Below are positions 9,338-19,729 of a stretch of 64,000 bases of DNA, one piece after another; position 1 is the first letter of the stretch; each line of letters begins with the position of its first letter. The notes beneath the pieces were generated by a model. That model ran no database searches, had not been told where the DNA came from, and worked only from the letters and a program-made list of their open reading frames with translations. The stretch is from positions 62,001 to 126,000 of the forward strand of contig JARGSG010000229.1 in assembly GCA_030374805.1 (NCBI GenBank). Direction: 5' to 3'. The position numbers and the translations under genes were made by a program. Origin of the DNA: Gracilaria gracilis (taxonomy: Eukaryota; Rhodophyta; Florideophyceae; Gracilariales; Gracilariaceae).

Positions 9338-12300
9338 TTGGAAGGCCCGTCGATACCGGAACGGGAAACCTTAATGGTGGAAAAAGAAGAATCAGATGTA
9401 CCCAATGTGGTGTGTCTAATGAAGTACAATAACTATAAACTTAATGCTTCAGAAAGCTTTCTCAATTACCAACAGGTTTCCGTTGCGTGTGTACTCGATA
9501 TCGGCGCCGGTCCGAATGTGCTAAACGCTCGCATCATACCCGATGCGGTCTTGCGGAACATTCGACCTGCCCCGACTATCAACCCGCGGGTGGACGCTAA
9601 CGAGCGCCCACTGCACCTGAGAAAAATGTTGACCACTGTGGTACAACTTGGAACCTTGAAGGTGAAGCTCAATTTCTTTGTGGTGGATCGTCTAGCGACA
9701 GACTGTATCCTCGGGACCAACTTTATTGACAGACATGTCAAGGCAATTTTGCCAGAGTCCCGAACGGTCGCTCTCCGCCAAGGTGGTCGTATTGCCATAC
9801 TGGGTAATACGCAGACCAAAAATGGTTGGCGTCAGAAGCCGAGGTCCAATATACCCACCGAAACGGTTTCAAACAAGATACGGCTCACCAGATTGGTTTC
9901 AATTCCGGCTATGACCCAAATGGTAGTGAACGTCTCATGCGCAGTTCCAGGATTGGTAATGCTACAAATCCATCCTAGGTTGCCAGAAATACATCTCGCC
10001 TTTATGGCAAACGGGATTATCGATAACATTCCTAATCAATCCTTCAAGGTGTACTTGAGTAACTTTAGCAATCACATTGTTGAATTACCCAAGAATACCA
10101 CTATTGGAATAGCATTGCCGGCAACACAAGGGGTTTTCACGGTCTCACCTAATAGGTTGGGCGAGGTCGCCAACTCTAAGGAAGGGGGAGGAACAGATGC
10201 GCCATACCCTGCATATGCGCCCCCGTTATCGACAAACACCAAAGTGGAACAGAAGATCGCCAATACCTTTAAGGTTGGAGATCAGGAAAAGACTATGGAA
10301 CTGGACCCAGTGCGGAATTGGAGAGAGGAAGTCCAGATCGGTGCGGAGAACCAGGCTCTCCGAGACCGGATCCTCAGTCTCTTAGAAGAATTTGAACCCA
10401 TGTGGTCGGGCCGGTTGGGCCAAATTGAGGCTACAGAGCACCGTATTGATATGGTGCCTGGCTGGAAACCCATTTACCAGCAGCCTTACCGTGCAGGTCC
10501 AAAAGCCCGTGAGGTTGAGCTCAATGAGGTCGAGAGAATGCTCCGTGAAGGTGTCATAGAACCAGCAAATGTGGACTGGGCCAGCCCTGTGGTTCTGGTC
10601 ACAAAGAAGAATGATACCCGTATGCGGTTCTGTGTAGACTACAGAAGACTGAATAGTATGACCATTAGGGATTCGTACCCAATACCTAGAATGGACGAGT
10701 GTATAGATTCGTTGGGCAACGCCAAGATCTTCACTACGATCGATGCCAATTGTGGTTATTGGCAGGTACCTATCAGGGAAGAAGACAAGGACAAAACTAC
10801 GTTTACTTGCCACGCTGGGTTATTCCGCTTTACGCGTATGCCCTTTGGGTTGCGAAATGCCCCGGCTACCTTTCAGAGGGCGTTAGATATAATCCTTTCG
10901 AAGGTGAAGTGGAGAACCGCTCTGGTATACATCGACGATGTAATCATATATTCCAGAACGGTAGAGGAACATTTCCACCATGTTAGGGAAGTTTTGAACC
11001 TTTTAAGGGAATCTGGAGTAACCTTGAAGCTCCGCAAGTGCGAATTCTTCACCAAAGAGGTAGAATACTTTGGTCATATCATCAGCCCTGGGAGGTTAGA
11101 ATTGACGCCGCGGAATATCCGCGCCGTGCAGGAGGCGAAGCCACCCACGTCCCAGACGGAAATCCGATTCTTTATAGGTTTATGCAATGTGTACCGCCGG
11201 TTTATCAAGGGATTTGCCAAGATAGCGGTTCCCCTCAACAGGAAGCTGCTGAAGGGTCAACCTACAAGGTTTGAATGTCTTACCAATGAGGAAATGGATG
11301 CGTTCGAGGCGCTGAAACATGCGCTCTTGACACCTCCCATCTTGGCATTACCCAAAGCTGGTTTACGACACACGTTGGATACTGACGCCTCGGACGCCCA
11401 AATTGGTTGTTGTTTTATGCAGGAGCAAGAAAACGGCGACAAACTACCTATAGGGTACTGGAGCCGTGCTCTGCACGCTGCAGAGAAGAACTACACAACA
11501 ACCGAAAAGGAATGTCTGGCAGTGGCCTGGGGCATGTTGATGCTCCATCCCTACCTATATGGTGAAAGGTTCACGCTTCGAACCGACCATGATGCCCTAC
11601 GGTGAATACTGGGTCTGGCCGACGCATCAGGCAGACTTGCCCGATGGCGGTTACGACTTTCAGAGTTTGAATATGACGTACAGTACCGTCCAGTTATCAA
11701 GCACAATGTCGCAGACGCGATGTCTCGCATTACCACAGATGGTTTGGACACCGAGCCGGTAGAGGATGATATCCCATGCTTTACCATCTCAACCAACCCT
11801 GATGGTGATACCTTAGAAGGTTACTGGACTCTACCCGAAGAGGATACGTGGTTTAGTGATGCCATCGCTCGGGAAATACTCGCCCTCGAGGAAACAGACG
11901 TCATGCCAATTACCCGCGAGGAATTTCTGAGAGAGCGAGCAAACGATGTTTATTGCCGCTCTCTCATGAACCCAGTAGGTATGAAAGACTCGAACTTTGA
12001 CGTCGACCGAAATGGTTTCCTGGTGAGGCGAGCTCCTATTGATGGTTCCCTTCAGAAGGTGGTGCCCAAGGTGCTGCGCCCTCGGGTGCTGTACCTGGCC
12101 CACTACCCAAGGCTATCAGGACAACCTGGAGGTACGAGAATTTACTACACCTTGAGGCAAGGGTACTACTGGCCTCATATGGCTAATGATATATATACCT
12201 TTGTAGGTCAATGTGAATCTTTCGTACGTACCCGTGGAGGTCTCCGGAAGCACAGGAAATACTTGAAGTTATTCCCTGCAGCGGGTCCTCTCGAGTTCGT

Positions 12301-13594
12301 CGCAATAGACCTTCTGGGTCCATTACCAAAAACCACAAGAGGGTATCAGTACATCATCGTAATCACCGACAGGTTCTCGAAGCTCACTCGAGCGATACCC
12401 TTGAGGGACACGAAATCTACGACCATCGCGGTGGCGTTCTTGAACAATTGGATCTACCCGTATGGTGCACCGCTTTATCTACTTACCGACAATGGTTCGA
12501 ATTTAGCTTCGAAGTTCTTTGAAGCTATTTGTAACCTCTTGGGTATTAAACACTACTTCACTACTGCCTATCATCCGCAAACGAATGAGCAAGTGGAGCG
12601 CTTTAACCGAACCCTGGTATCTAGGCTGCGACATTATACGGAAGAACACCAAACTGGTTGGGACGAGCTCGTGCTGCCCTTGACATATTCATATAACCTT
12701 CAGGTTCATTGAGAGACGCAAACTACGCCGTTCGATCTGATACTGTCAAGACACCCACCAGGTATTGTTGTTGAAGGGGACCCATTAGAACAAGAAGCCG
12801 CCGGAGCGCTCACACCGTCCCAGGTCAAACGGAATACCCTTCTGAGGTTGAGACGAGCTCTCAAGTATGCTAAGAGCAAGCTCACAGCATCCCAGAAGCG
12901 GTACAAGGAGGACTACGAACGAAAGGTAACCCAAGTGGTAACGGCTACGCCGGGTCAATATGTCTTTATTGACCACCCTCCGAAAGGAGCTAAGCCACGA
13001 CCGGGTGATGAAGCCGATGATGAAGCTATTGATAGAGATATCAATTCGAAGCTTCTTCCGAAATCATCGGGACCTTTCAAGGTAGTTCGGTCAACCGACC
13101 ACACGGTGACGGTAAACCAAGATGGTGTAGAGAATACGATCTCTATTGACCTAATTACGGTGGCACCTCGAACGGTTCAGTCCAGGAAGGAACGCGGAGA
13201 ATCCGCGCGTGACCCACAACCGGTTGCCCTGAGGACTCAGCCCCAAGAAGACGGGCCACCCATCGAGGTTAATGATGACGCACAGAGTGACGACCCAGAC
13301 TACGTACCACCCGCAGGGATTACGGTTGCTCCTTCAGAAGAAATACCTACCCCTAGTGGTACTGATGCTCATCTAAACCAAAGTGGTAAAACGATACCAT
13401 CTCAGGTCTCTAATGAGTTCCCAGTGGAACGCCTTGTAGGTCACCGCCGTACCCCAGATGATCTGAAGTACACCGTACGTTGGTATGGCTGGGGTGCCGA
13501 TGGTGACATCGCCGAGCCACCCTCATCCATACCACACCACTTCAGGGTAAGCTACTGGAACCGCAAGGGAGAGGACATGCCGAATGATGGGTAA
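9338..13594 (+). pseudogene. Element C pol: protease, RT, RNase H, integrase, chromodomain (two TGA stops)
   Basis: One continuous frame of about 1,418 codons with TGA at 11603-11605 (a Trp codon in the relatives, TDHDALRW) and TGA at 12710-12712 (an Arg codon in copy D). The protease motif reads DIGAGPN where DTG is expected. The RT has YIDD, FTTIDANCGYW and MPFGL. RNase H has DTDAS and EKECLAVAW. The integrase has AIDLLG, TDNGS and QVERF. The integrase zinc finger has lost its second Cys (CESF instead of CESC). After the GPF-type C-terminal motif (SSGPFKVV) there is a linker rich in Asp/Pro and a chromodomain-like segment, about residues 1365-1410, with KYTVRWYGWG. Chromodomains direct chromovirus integration to histone-marked chromatin. 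The product as it stands cannot be functional. Confidence 0.88.
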
Positions 13595-14595
13595 ACCTTA
13601 GAGGTAATGCAGTTCCCTAAGGAAGGGGGAAAAGCATTGTAATGAGGAACACCAAAGTCGGTTCGGACGCTTACCGAAAAGGTACAACCAGAAGGAAGCC
13701 TTCCGCAAGGGTACGTCCAAGGAGCGGTAGCACTAAAGACGGACGCACTGTTGTACGCGCGCCGTTGCACACGCGCCATGCACGTGCGCGGCACGCGCGC
13801 GAACCCACACGGTGGAAACATTCAAAAAATTGTATCCTTTTTATTTGAAGAGGCATACGCGCGCTGCTTGTGGCGCGCCGTGCGGAGTAACCGATTCGGT
13901 TTACACTATTGTGGGTAGGGAGCGAGCAACGGCATGGTCAAAAAATCTAAGTATTTTGACCGTGCCGCGCTCCCGAAGCGGCCATTCCCAGCCTCTGAAA
14001 CTGCTTGGTTCTCGAGATACAGACCAAAAGGGTTTTCTGCGTTTTCACTACCATATGGAGGGGCAATTTTTCGGTCAAATATTTTAATTCGCCTTGCAAG
14101 TAACCTCCAGGGTGAAACACCGCACGTGCGCCCATGCATGGTGAGAGGCCATGCAGAACCATCTAGGTACATTGCTGGCCACCGTGCGCAAGCGCGTGGC
14201 ACAACATCTGACCTTATGGGAAGGCGAAACCGCTCGCTGCGCCGTACGAAGGCGCATCGAAGTACCAACGTGGTGAACCACACTACGAGCACGAAAATGG
14301 CTCAGGATGGAGCTAACTCACCTTCTGGAACTTACCTACAAGAAATTAGCAGTCACCCATCGTGGTACGCTGGTCTAAGGAGGGGGGAGGAGAGTTTCAA
14401 AACCTAATTGGAGATGCGCAGAGCTAAGGAAGGGGAGGAGCTGTTTTCGAGCTTCCTCCCTCGCTACGCACCGCACCTCAAAGGAAACTGGAACCTACCG
14501 TGGAAACGCATAACATGTAAGTTTACTTGAAGAGTAACACCAATAGTGATGCAGGAGCAACGTGGCTCAAGCACAGACCCAAGTGGATACGACAA
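13595..14595. other. Convergent spacer of element C between pol and the antisense ORF
   Basis: About 1 kb with no convincing ORF. It holds a CG-rich stretch of GCGCG and CACGCG runs (13740-13810) and a segment that is retained in copy D (51143-52094). Two opposite transcription units end here, so poly(A) signals for both would be expected. I see nothing I can name. Confidence 0.5.
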
Positions 14596-17500
14596 TCAAC
14601 GTGATAAGTGAGTGGCAAAGTGAGCCCCCGAGGAGCCTCCAGGTGAGGATCCCCGACCCGGAGTGGTGTTCTGGTGGGCTCCCGGCCAAGGCTGGAAGAG
14701 ATGAGCCTGGCCTGGAGCCTGGATAGGCGCGCTACCATGACCCACGGGGGTACTAGTAGGCACGCTGACGCCTGGCATTACGTCGGCACCCATCGGAGGT
14801 GGCGCGCTCGCCTGCGCAACCGACGGAGGTACCGACGACCCGATGTGGAGAGGAGCCTGCGGAGCGGCTAGAAGGCCAGGGTTCAGGCTAGCACCAAATA
14901 GGGGATCCTCCAAAGGGTTTGTAGGCGTCGGGCCCATGGCCGTCGCTAGGCCAGCCACCTGGTTGGTAGCCATCTGGTAGAGCTCGACCTGGAACCGGTT
15001 CCGGGACTCACCAATTTGGGAAAAGAATCGCATGTACTGTGCATGACGAGGCAGGATGCTTTCCAGAAGGGTAAGAGCTTCGACCACAGAGATAGGACCC
15101 GCCCGCTGGAAGTTCACCACACAGGCTTGGCGGACCCGAGCCATTAAACCTGAAATGGCCTGGGAGTCCACCTGAGAGGGAACAGGCGCCGCAGGCGCAG
15201 CCATGACACCCCCGAGGATAGCCCGCGGAGGGCCCATCAACCCTTGTTGGTACTAGGGAGAAGAGGGGTCACACCGGTATGGGCAGGCGTATTGCGTCCC
15301 TCCGGAGCGGGAGTAGGCGCTGAAGTGACTACAGGGGTAGCTGCTGGCGATTCCACCACGGTTGGGAATGGCTCGGGACTCCCTGGTGGTCCCTGATCGG
15401 TCGGAGCCCCCGGGATAGCGCTGCTCCGCGCGGATACAACCTTCCAAGACACCGGATCGAAAACCTCCCACCCCTGCTTGGCTCCCCACGGGAAACTCTC
15501 CACTTGGGTAAGCAACGACTCCAGCTGCTCAATGGAGTAGTCCGTACCTGCCACAATGGTTCCGAGTCCAAATAGGCGAATGTCGCGAATGACCCTCGGG
15601 GGAATGAAAAACATACGACCAGGAGGTTGCACACCGCCACGGTAAATCTCGGCTTCTCGAGAACGAAAATCCTAGTCAATACCGTCACGAACAGCCTGCA
15701 GAGCCAGGATGGCCACCAATACGGCCCATTCCGCGAGGGCAATCGACCAAATGAGGTAATACCGATCGTGGTTACGGGTGATGTAGCTCCCGAAGTAAGC
15801 CAATACCGGTGGGGTTGGGACGCTAAGCGACATCGGAACCTCATAGGCATTCCACCATTCGGGTCGGGCCACATACGAAGAGGTTCTTCCCTTATTAGGT
15901 TTTGAGAAGAACTCCACATTATGGAACCCATGCATGACGCGGTTGAAGCTGGACCGGGTGCGAATGCGAGCCTCGGTGGCAGCATCCACCCCCCACCTAC
16001 GACGGTTAGCCCAATGGATGGTATTATAAGGCCTATCGAAGCAAACCAAATGTGGAGAAGCCGGAAGGTACTGCTGCGGAAGGGAGTCGTACTGACAGAT
16101 CTTCACAACCAGACGTCGGTAATAATGGAGCTCCGGTTCAATACAAACATACGGCAGATCGCTGGGATAAAGCAGGGGAATGAAATACCTCATTGGTGTG
16201 TGTCGCTGGCGGCTATCATAGCACTACACCCGACCCTGACGAGGTTGAGATTCCTTATCCCGACGGTGGAGCGTTTGCGGGACGGAGCGCGGACGCTCGC
16301 AATCCCAACGAAACAAACCCAAGTAGGTATCCAAAGTCGGACAGCGCAAGACGCCGGGAAGCGATGTGTTCCCCGGCGCCACTGGCCAGTTCCGACGGTA
16401 CAGCGTCGCTTGCGACACCATTCTTGGATCGACCCCGAAGGTACCATGTTGGGAAACGTTCCAGTCGGCCGTGGTGAACGTCTCCAAACCATAATAGGAA
16501 ATACCACGAGAAATCTCGGGCTCCGGACCATACGGGTCCCGGATCCCTTCGTGAATCCCTTGAGGTTGATGTGAGGAAGACTGAACCGGCTGGCTCCGGA
16601 AACCAGTTTGGATGCAGGAATGGTACAAAGCAGCACCCCGAGAACCAGACTTGGCAATGCCGCTTCCGCGGCCGCGCGAAGGACCGGCACCCGACATGGT
16701 GTGATTAGTACCGTGAGGGAGTGGTTGAGACGGCGAGCATTCGACCGCAGGGGTGAAGCGAATCGGCTTTTTATCCACAATGGGTGAGTCAGTAGAGCTG
16801 ATGCTCAAAACCTCCACCCGTTCGGGGCCCCATGCTGGTTCAACCATTAAGGTATCGGCATTGGTCGCCGATGGCGCGCCGTCCCTTGAAGTTACCGCGT
16901 CCGATTGACCAACATGGAGAACCGACAATCGCCGTGTACCGCTACGGGTGCGAGCCCGCACGCTGGTACCAGGGCTACCCATGCGGTTCAGATAAGGATC
17001 GGGGGTCACCATAAACGGATTCAACCTTGTCGGTCGGACGAGAAGCCACGGTGGCGCGAGCCCGCGTAGACAAACTGCAAAGGGGTGCGAAGGCAACCAG
17101 AAGGGATAACGGTGGAACAAACTCGATGGAGTCAGCGGCAGTGCCTCGAAGGGTTGGTAGTCGAACCTCGAAGGGACAGAGAGACACGCCGCAACCAAGT
17201 GGGCGCCAAAACTTTTCACGGTACAGTGCTCACACGAGCCCGAAGGCGCAACCCGCCCCCCCTTCCCACTGGGTATACCGACACGGTAAATGGGTCTAAG
17301 CCGTGCAGCCAAAAAGGTAGAACCTTGGAGGTATGCAATGGGCGCGCGTCGCGCCCAAACCACAAATGGGAATGAATAGGCTGCTGTCGGTGATAACCAA
17401 AGAGGTGGATAGAGCCGCAATCGGTGATGACCAGGGTGGTGAACAGAGTACGCACGGCGACGCAGAGCCGATGCGACGCACGGCGCGAGATGGCACGAAG

Positions 17501-17615
17501 GCTGCGACAGGGACCAAATTGGTACGACGATGCAACCGACTTGGTGAAAGGATCCAGGAGCCACGAGGGCGTGGCTCAGGGTAGGAAGGGGGTCTGTAGT
17601 ACAATGAGACCTCAA
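14596..17615 (-). pseudogene. Antisense ORF of element C, ancestral length about 1,000 codons (broken)
   Basis: Minus-strand frame running from inside the 3' LTR back toward pol. Segments: 17615-16224 (463 codons), 16193-15672 (173), 15632-15237 (131) and 15240-14596 (214). The first three are the same frame separated by TAG at 16224-16226 (Glu in copy D) and TAG at 15672-15674 (Trp in copy D). The last needs a 1-nt shift near 15245 that D lacks. Conserved landmarks: PERVEVLSISS and FTPAVEC, MSGAG, TADWNVSQHGTFG, VPQTLHRRDKES, a Tyr-rich ELHYYRRL, FDRPYNTIHWANRRRW, VMHGFHNVEFF. A hydrophobic stretch of about 20 residues near 15700-15760 could cross a membrane. The C-terminal part is Pro/Ala-rich. 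The first 200 or so codons of the long segment look poorly conserved against D and the true start is unclear; MSGAG or MVEPAW are candidates. No family recognised. Confidence 0.7.
17577..17594 (+). other. Polypurine tract of element C
   Basis: Purine-rich AGGGTAGGAAGGGGGTC directly before the TG of the 3' LTR. It would prime plus-strand DNA synthesis. Copy D has the same tract with one change. Confidence 0.6.
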
Positions 17616-18102
17616 TGGGTTGGTGCCACGTGGGCTTACTGGTGTGCCTTGCTGGCTACACTGTACCCAATTGGTATTCTGTATTTTATAATTTCTAATT
17701 TATAATTTATAGTCTAGGATAGTTTAGCATTGCTGGCTCATGACAGTAGGTCATGGGCACAGCCGATGAAGTCATGCCCGCATGGGAGATCGGCGTCGGT
17801 GCACCTTGTATATATTGTGGTGCACCTCGCCTTCCCCCTCGGGTATTGTAAAGTCAGGCACCATTAGGGCAGTAACTATACCATCTTGGTCACTTGCTAC
17901 TCTATTACTATTCAGGTTTTACCGCGCGTCGACGTCTACTACCGTACACCTACACGGTCTAGACTAGTTGCCCCGCCGTTTGCCCCTGCGGGTTTCAGGT
18001 GCCCTACTACCATATTGGTTGTGTGTTTTTCCCCTTTAGGTTGAGCCCTCGCGCGCTTCCTCTACCAGGCGGACCCCACACCTTATCGGTATTTGTACGA
18101 CA
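17595..18102 (+). repeat. 3' LTR of element C
   Basis: 508 bp beginning TGTAGTACAATG and ending TACGACA, defined by comparison with copy D (47762-48268, 507 bp); similarity stops at exactly the same base. It contains an A/T-rich short repeat (TTATAAATT-like) near 17690-17710 and a TATATATT promoter-like motif near 17810. The following five bases are CAATC; the matching 5' duplication is outside the window. Confidence 0.82.
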
Positions 18103-18634
18103 CAATCACGCCGCACGCCGGTTGAGGAACAGGGGGAATGAAGAGTGAAACGACGGTCACAATATGCGAGCGAGCCCAACGGAGGGCTACACACTGCAAC
18201 TCTAGATATGTAGGCGGGAGACCGGGCCGCCGATGGGAAGTCAAGTGTAGAACGGTTGGTTGCAAAAGGAGGCACATACTGTGCTAAAGGGTAGTGGGTG
18301 GTTGCCTAAGGAGGATGGAAGGTGACGACAAAGGAGGACGAAGAAGAGTTGGTAGAACTTTTGGGGGAGGGTCGTCGAGGGAAAGTGGTCTGCCCGAGTT
18401 GAGTTTGTAGTGACGGTTCAACTCGGGGGTGTATATAGAGCTGAGTCACATGGAATGCCCTTGGTACCTAAATATCGTAGGCTTCTTGCCATCATAGACC
18501 AGATTGTCATTAAGGACACCATGTCTCGTCTTATCTTGGTATATATCCTTGGTCATGTTGAATCCCATTTAAGCCGCTATTAGTTCTAAGTCCGCTTCAG
18601 TCCGGCTGCAAGCCGCACGAACACCACCCATAAC
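18103..18634. other. Flank between element C and the interrupted ORF
   Basis: About 530 bp with no transposon signature that I recognise. A TATATAG motif at about 18432 lies 200 bp before the ATG of the split ORF and may belong to its promoter. Confidence 0.35.
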
Positions 18635-18722
18635 ATGTCAAACAATAGGCCCAACGCGACCGATTTGGTGACCGAAGCCACTGATGATGATACTGCAGAC
18701 CTACATACTCTCCGCTGCCCGT
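18635..18722 (+). pseudogene. Small ORF, 5' part, interrupted by element B
   Basis: ATG at 18635 opens a frame of 29 codons (starting MSNNRPNATDL, acidic, ending LRCP) that runs straight into the LTR of element B at 18723. The last five bases, CCCGT, are the target duplication. If element B and one duplication are removed, the frame continues without a shift at 29220 to TAA at 29525-29527, giving 131 residues. Composition and continuity support a real coding sequence. I cannot say whether it is a host gene or part of an older element, and I recognise no domain. Confidence 0.65.
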
Positions 18723-19569
18723 TGAAGGACAACACTCCTTGGAGGCGATTTGAGGTACTTAGTTAATTTCCGCATCATGGGTTAGTAGATACATATGAGA
18801 TGCAACGCTATTAGCGTGTCGCCTCGCTGAGGTATTTCCACACATGTACACGTGGATTGCACGGCTCGAGGCGCCGCTTAGCGGGTGTGACTAGCACACG
18901 TGTAGCACGGATATGCCAGAAGCAGTGCACCCAGCATTGCTGTATTTACTTAGATATTTTGTAGATTATTTTGCCCGGCGCACCCACTGTCAGTGGTGCG
19001 CCGAGCTCAGTACTTAGAGGGTTGAGCACCGCTCTCCCAAGTAAACTGCCTCTTGCCAAGCAAGGGCTTCTGGCTCTAACTATCACGCCTTCGCGAATTG
19101 TTCACCTCCAAGTAGAGTGACGACTGCGTTGTTCATGTATAGTTACCCACCCTTGTGGCGCTCAGAGTATAACCACTATTTGTGTCTCTCGTTCCGACCT
19201 ATTGTCGTATACTCGCCCCTGTATTTGGTTTGCTTTATTCTCTCTCTTTTCCCTACTCTGGTGGTTTGCTTTCTCTCCGTTTTGGTTGCCTTTTTTCCCT
19301 GTTCTCAGTGGCCCGTTTCCGACACCTTGTCGTTTCCGTGCTACTCTCTTTCGAGGACTCATCTCGTGACCGTGTGAACACGTGGATCTCTACCGACTAC
19401 TAATCAGCCTAACTCTCCGACGCTTGTCGTGACGGTTTGACCTCGGATTTACACCCGGCTTAGCTGTGTCATTCCCATAGTGCTCCGTTCGCTGTGCTTC
19501 CCTGTCGAGGGGAAGATTCCGAACGTCTTCGGGAGCCTGCGCTTTTCCCGCCAAAGGCGTTGCTCCACA
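18723..19569 (+). repeat. 5' LTR of element B
   Basis: 847 bp, starts TGAAGGACAACACTCC, ends GCTCCACA, TG...CA ends. Preceded by CCCGT. Matches the 3' LTR at 28364-29214 along its length but with clear divergence, strongest at about 19011-19060. Confidence 0.9.
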
Positions 19570-19571
19570 AG

Positions 19572-19589
19572 TGGTCTCCCGACCTAGAA
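19572..19589 (+). other. Primer binding site of element B
   Basis: TGGTCTCCCGACCTAGAA, two bases after the LTR end and identical over 18 nt to the PBS of element A. Same implied primer tRNA. Confidence 0.8.
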
Positions 19590-19729
19590 ACGACTAGTTT
19601 TGTCGGAAGATTCACTCGTGAATTCACTCGTGGCGAGGTTAGTCCTTTTGCCCTTCTCTTCATTTGGAAGTTCATTGGAAGTGCCAGCCAATTGGCTGTC
19701 GATTATCCCGTTGTACGGTTGTTCTTGTC

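Larger units (their letters stand above)
7058..18102 (+). mobile_element. Element C: chromodomain Ty3/gypsy element with antisense cassette (5' LTR not seen)
   Basis: Order on the plus strand: short leader, gag, pol with C-terminal chromodomain, about 1 kb of convergent spacer, a long antisense ORF on the minus strand, polypurine tract, 3' LTR (17595-18102). The 5' LTR and PBS are absent next to gag, where element A's LTR starts instead, so A probably interrupts C's leader and C's 5' LTR lies left of the window. Element D (47762-58130) is a second copy of the same family in inverted orientation. C carries nonsense codons in gag (1), pol (2) and the antisense ORF (2), plus one frameshift there. 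Confidence 0.85.

Noticed and set aside
16190..16780. 196-codon minus-strand ORF overlapping the antisense gene of C (and its D counterpart 49079-49633)
   Set aside because: It overlaps the better-conserved frame (TADWNVSQHGTFG) and is a shadow in a neighbouring frame; the main frame continues through both copies.
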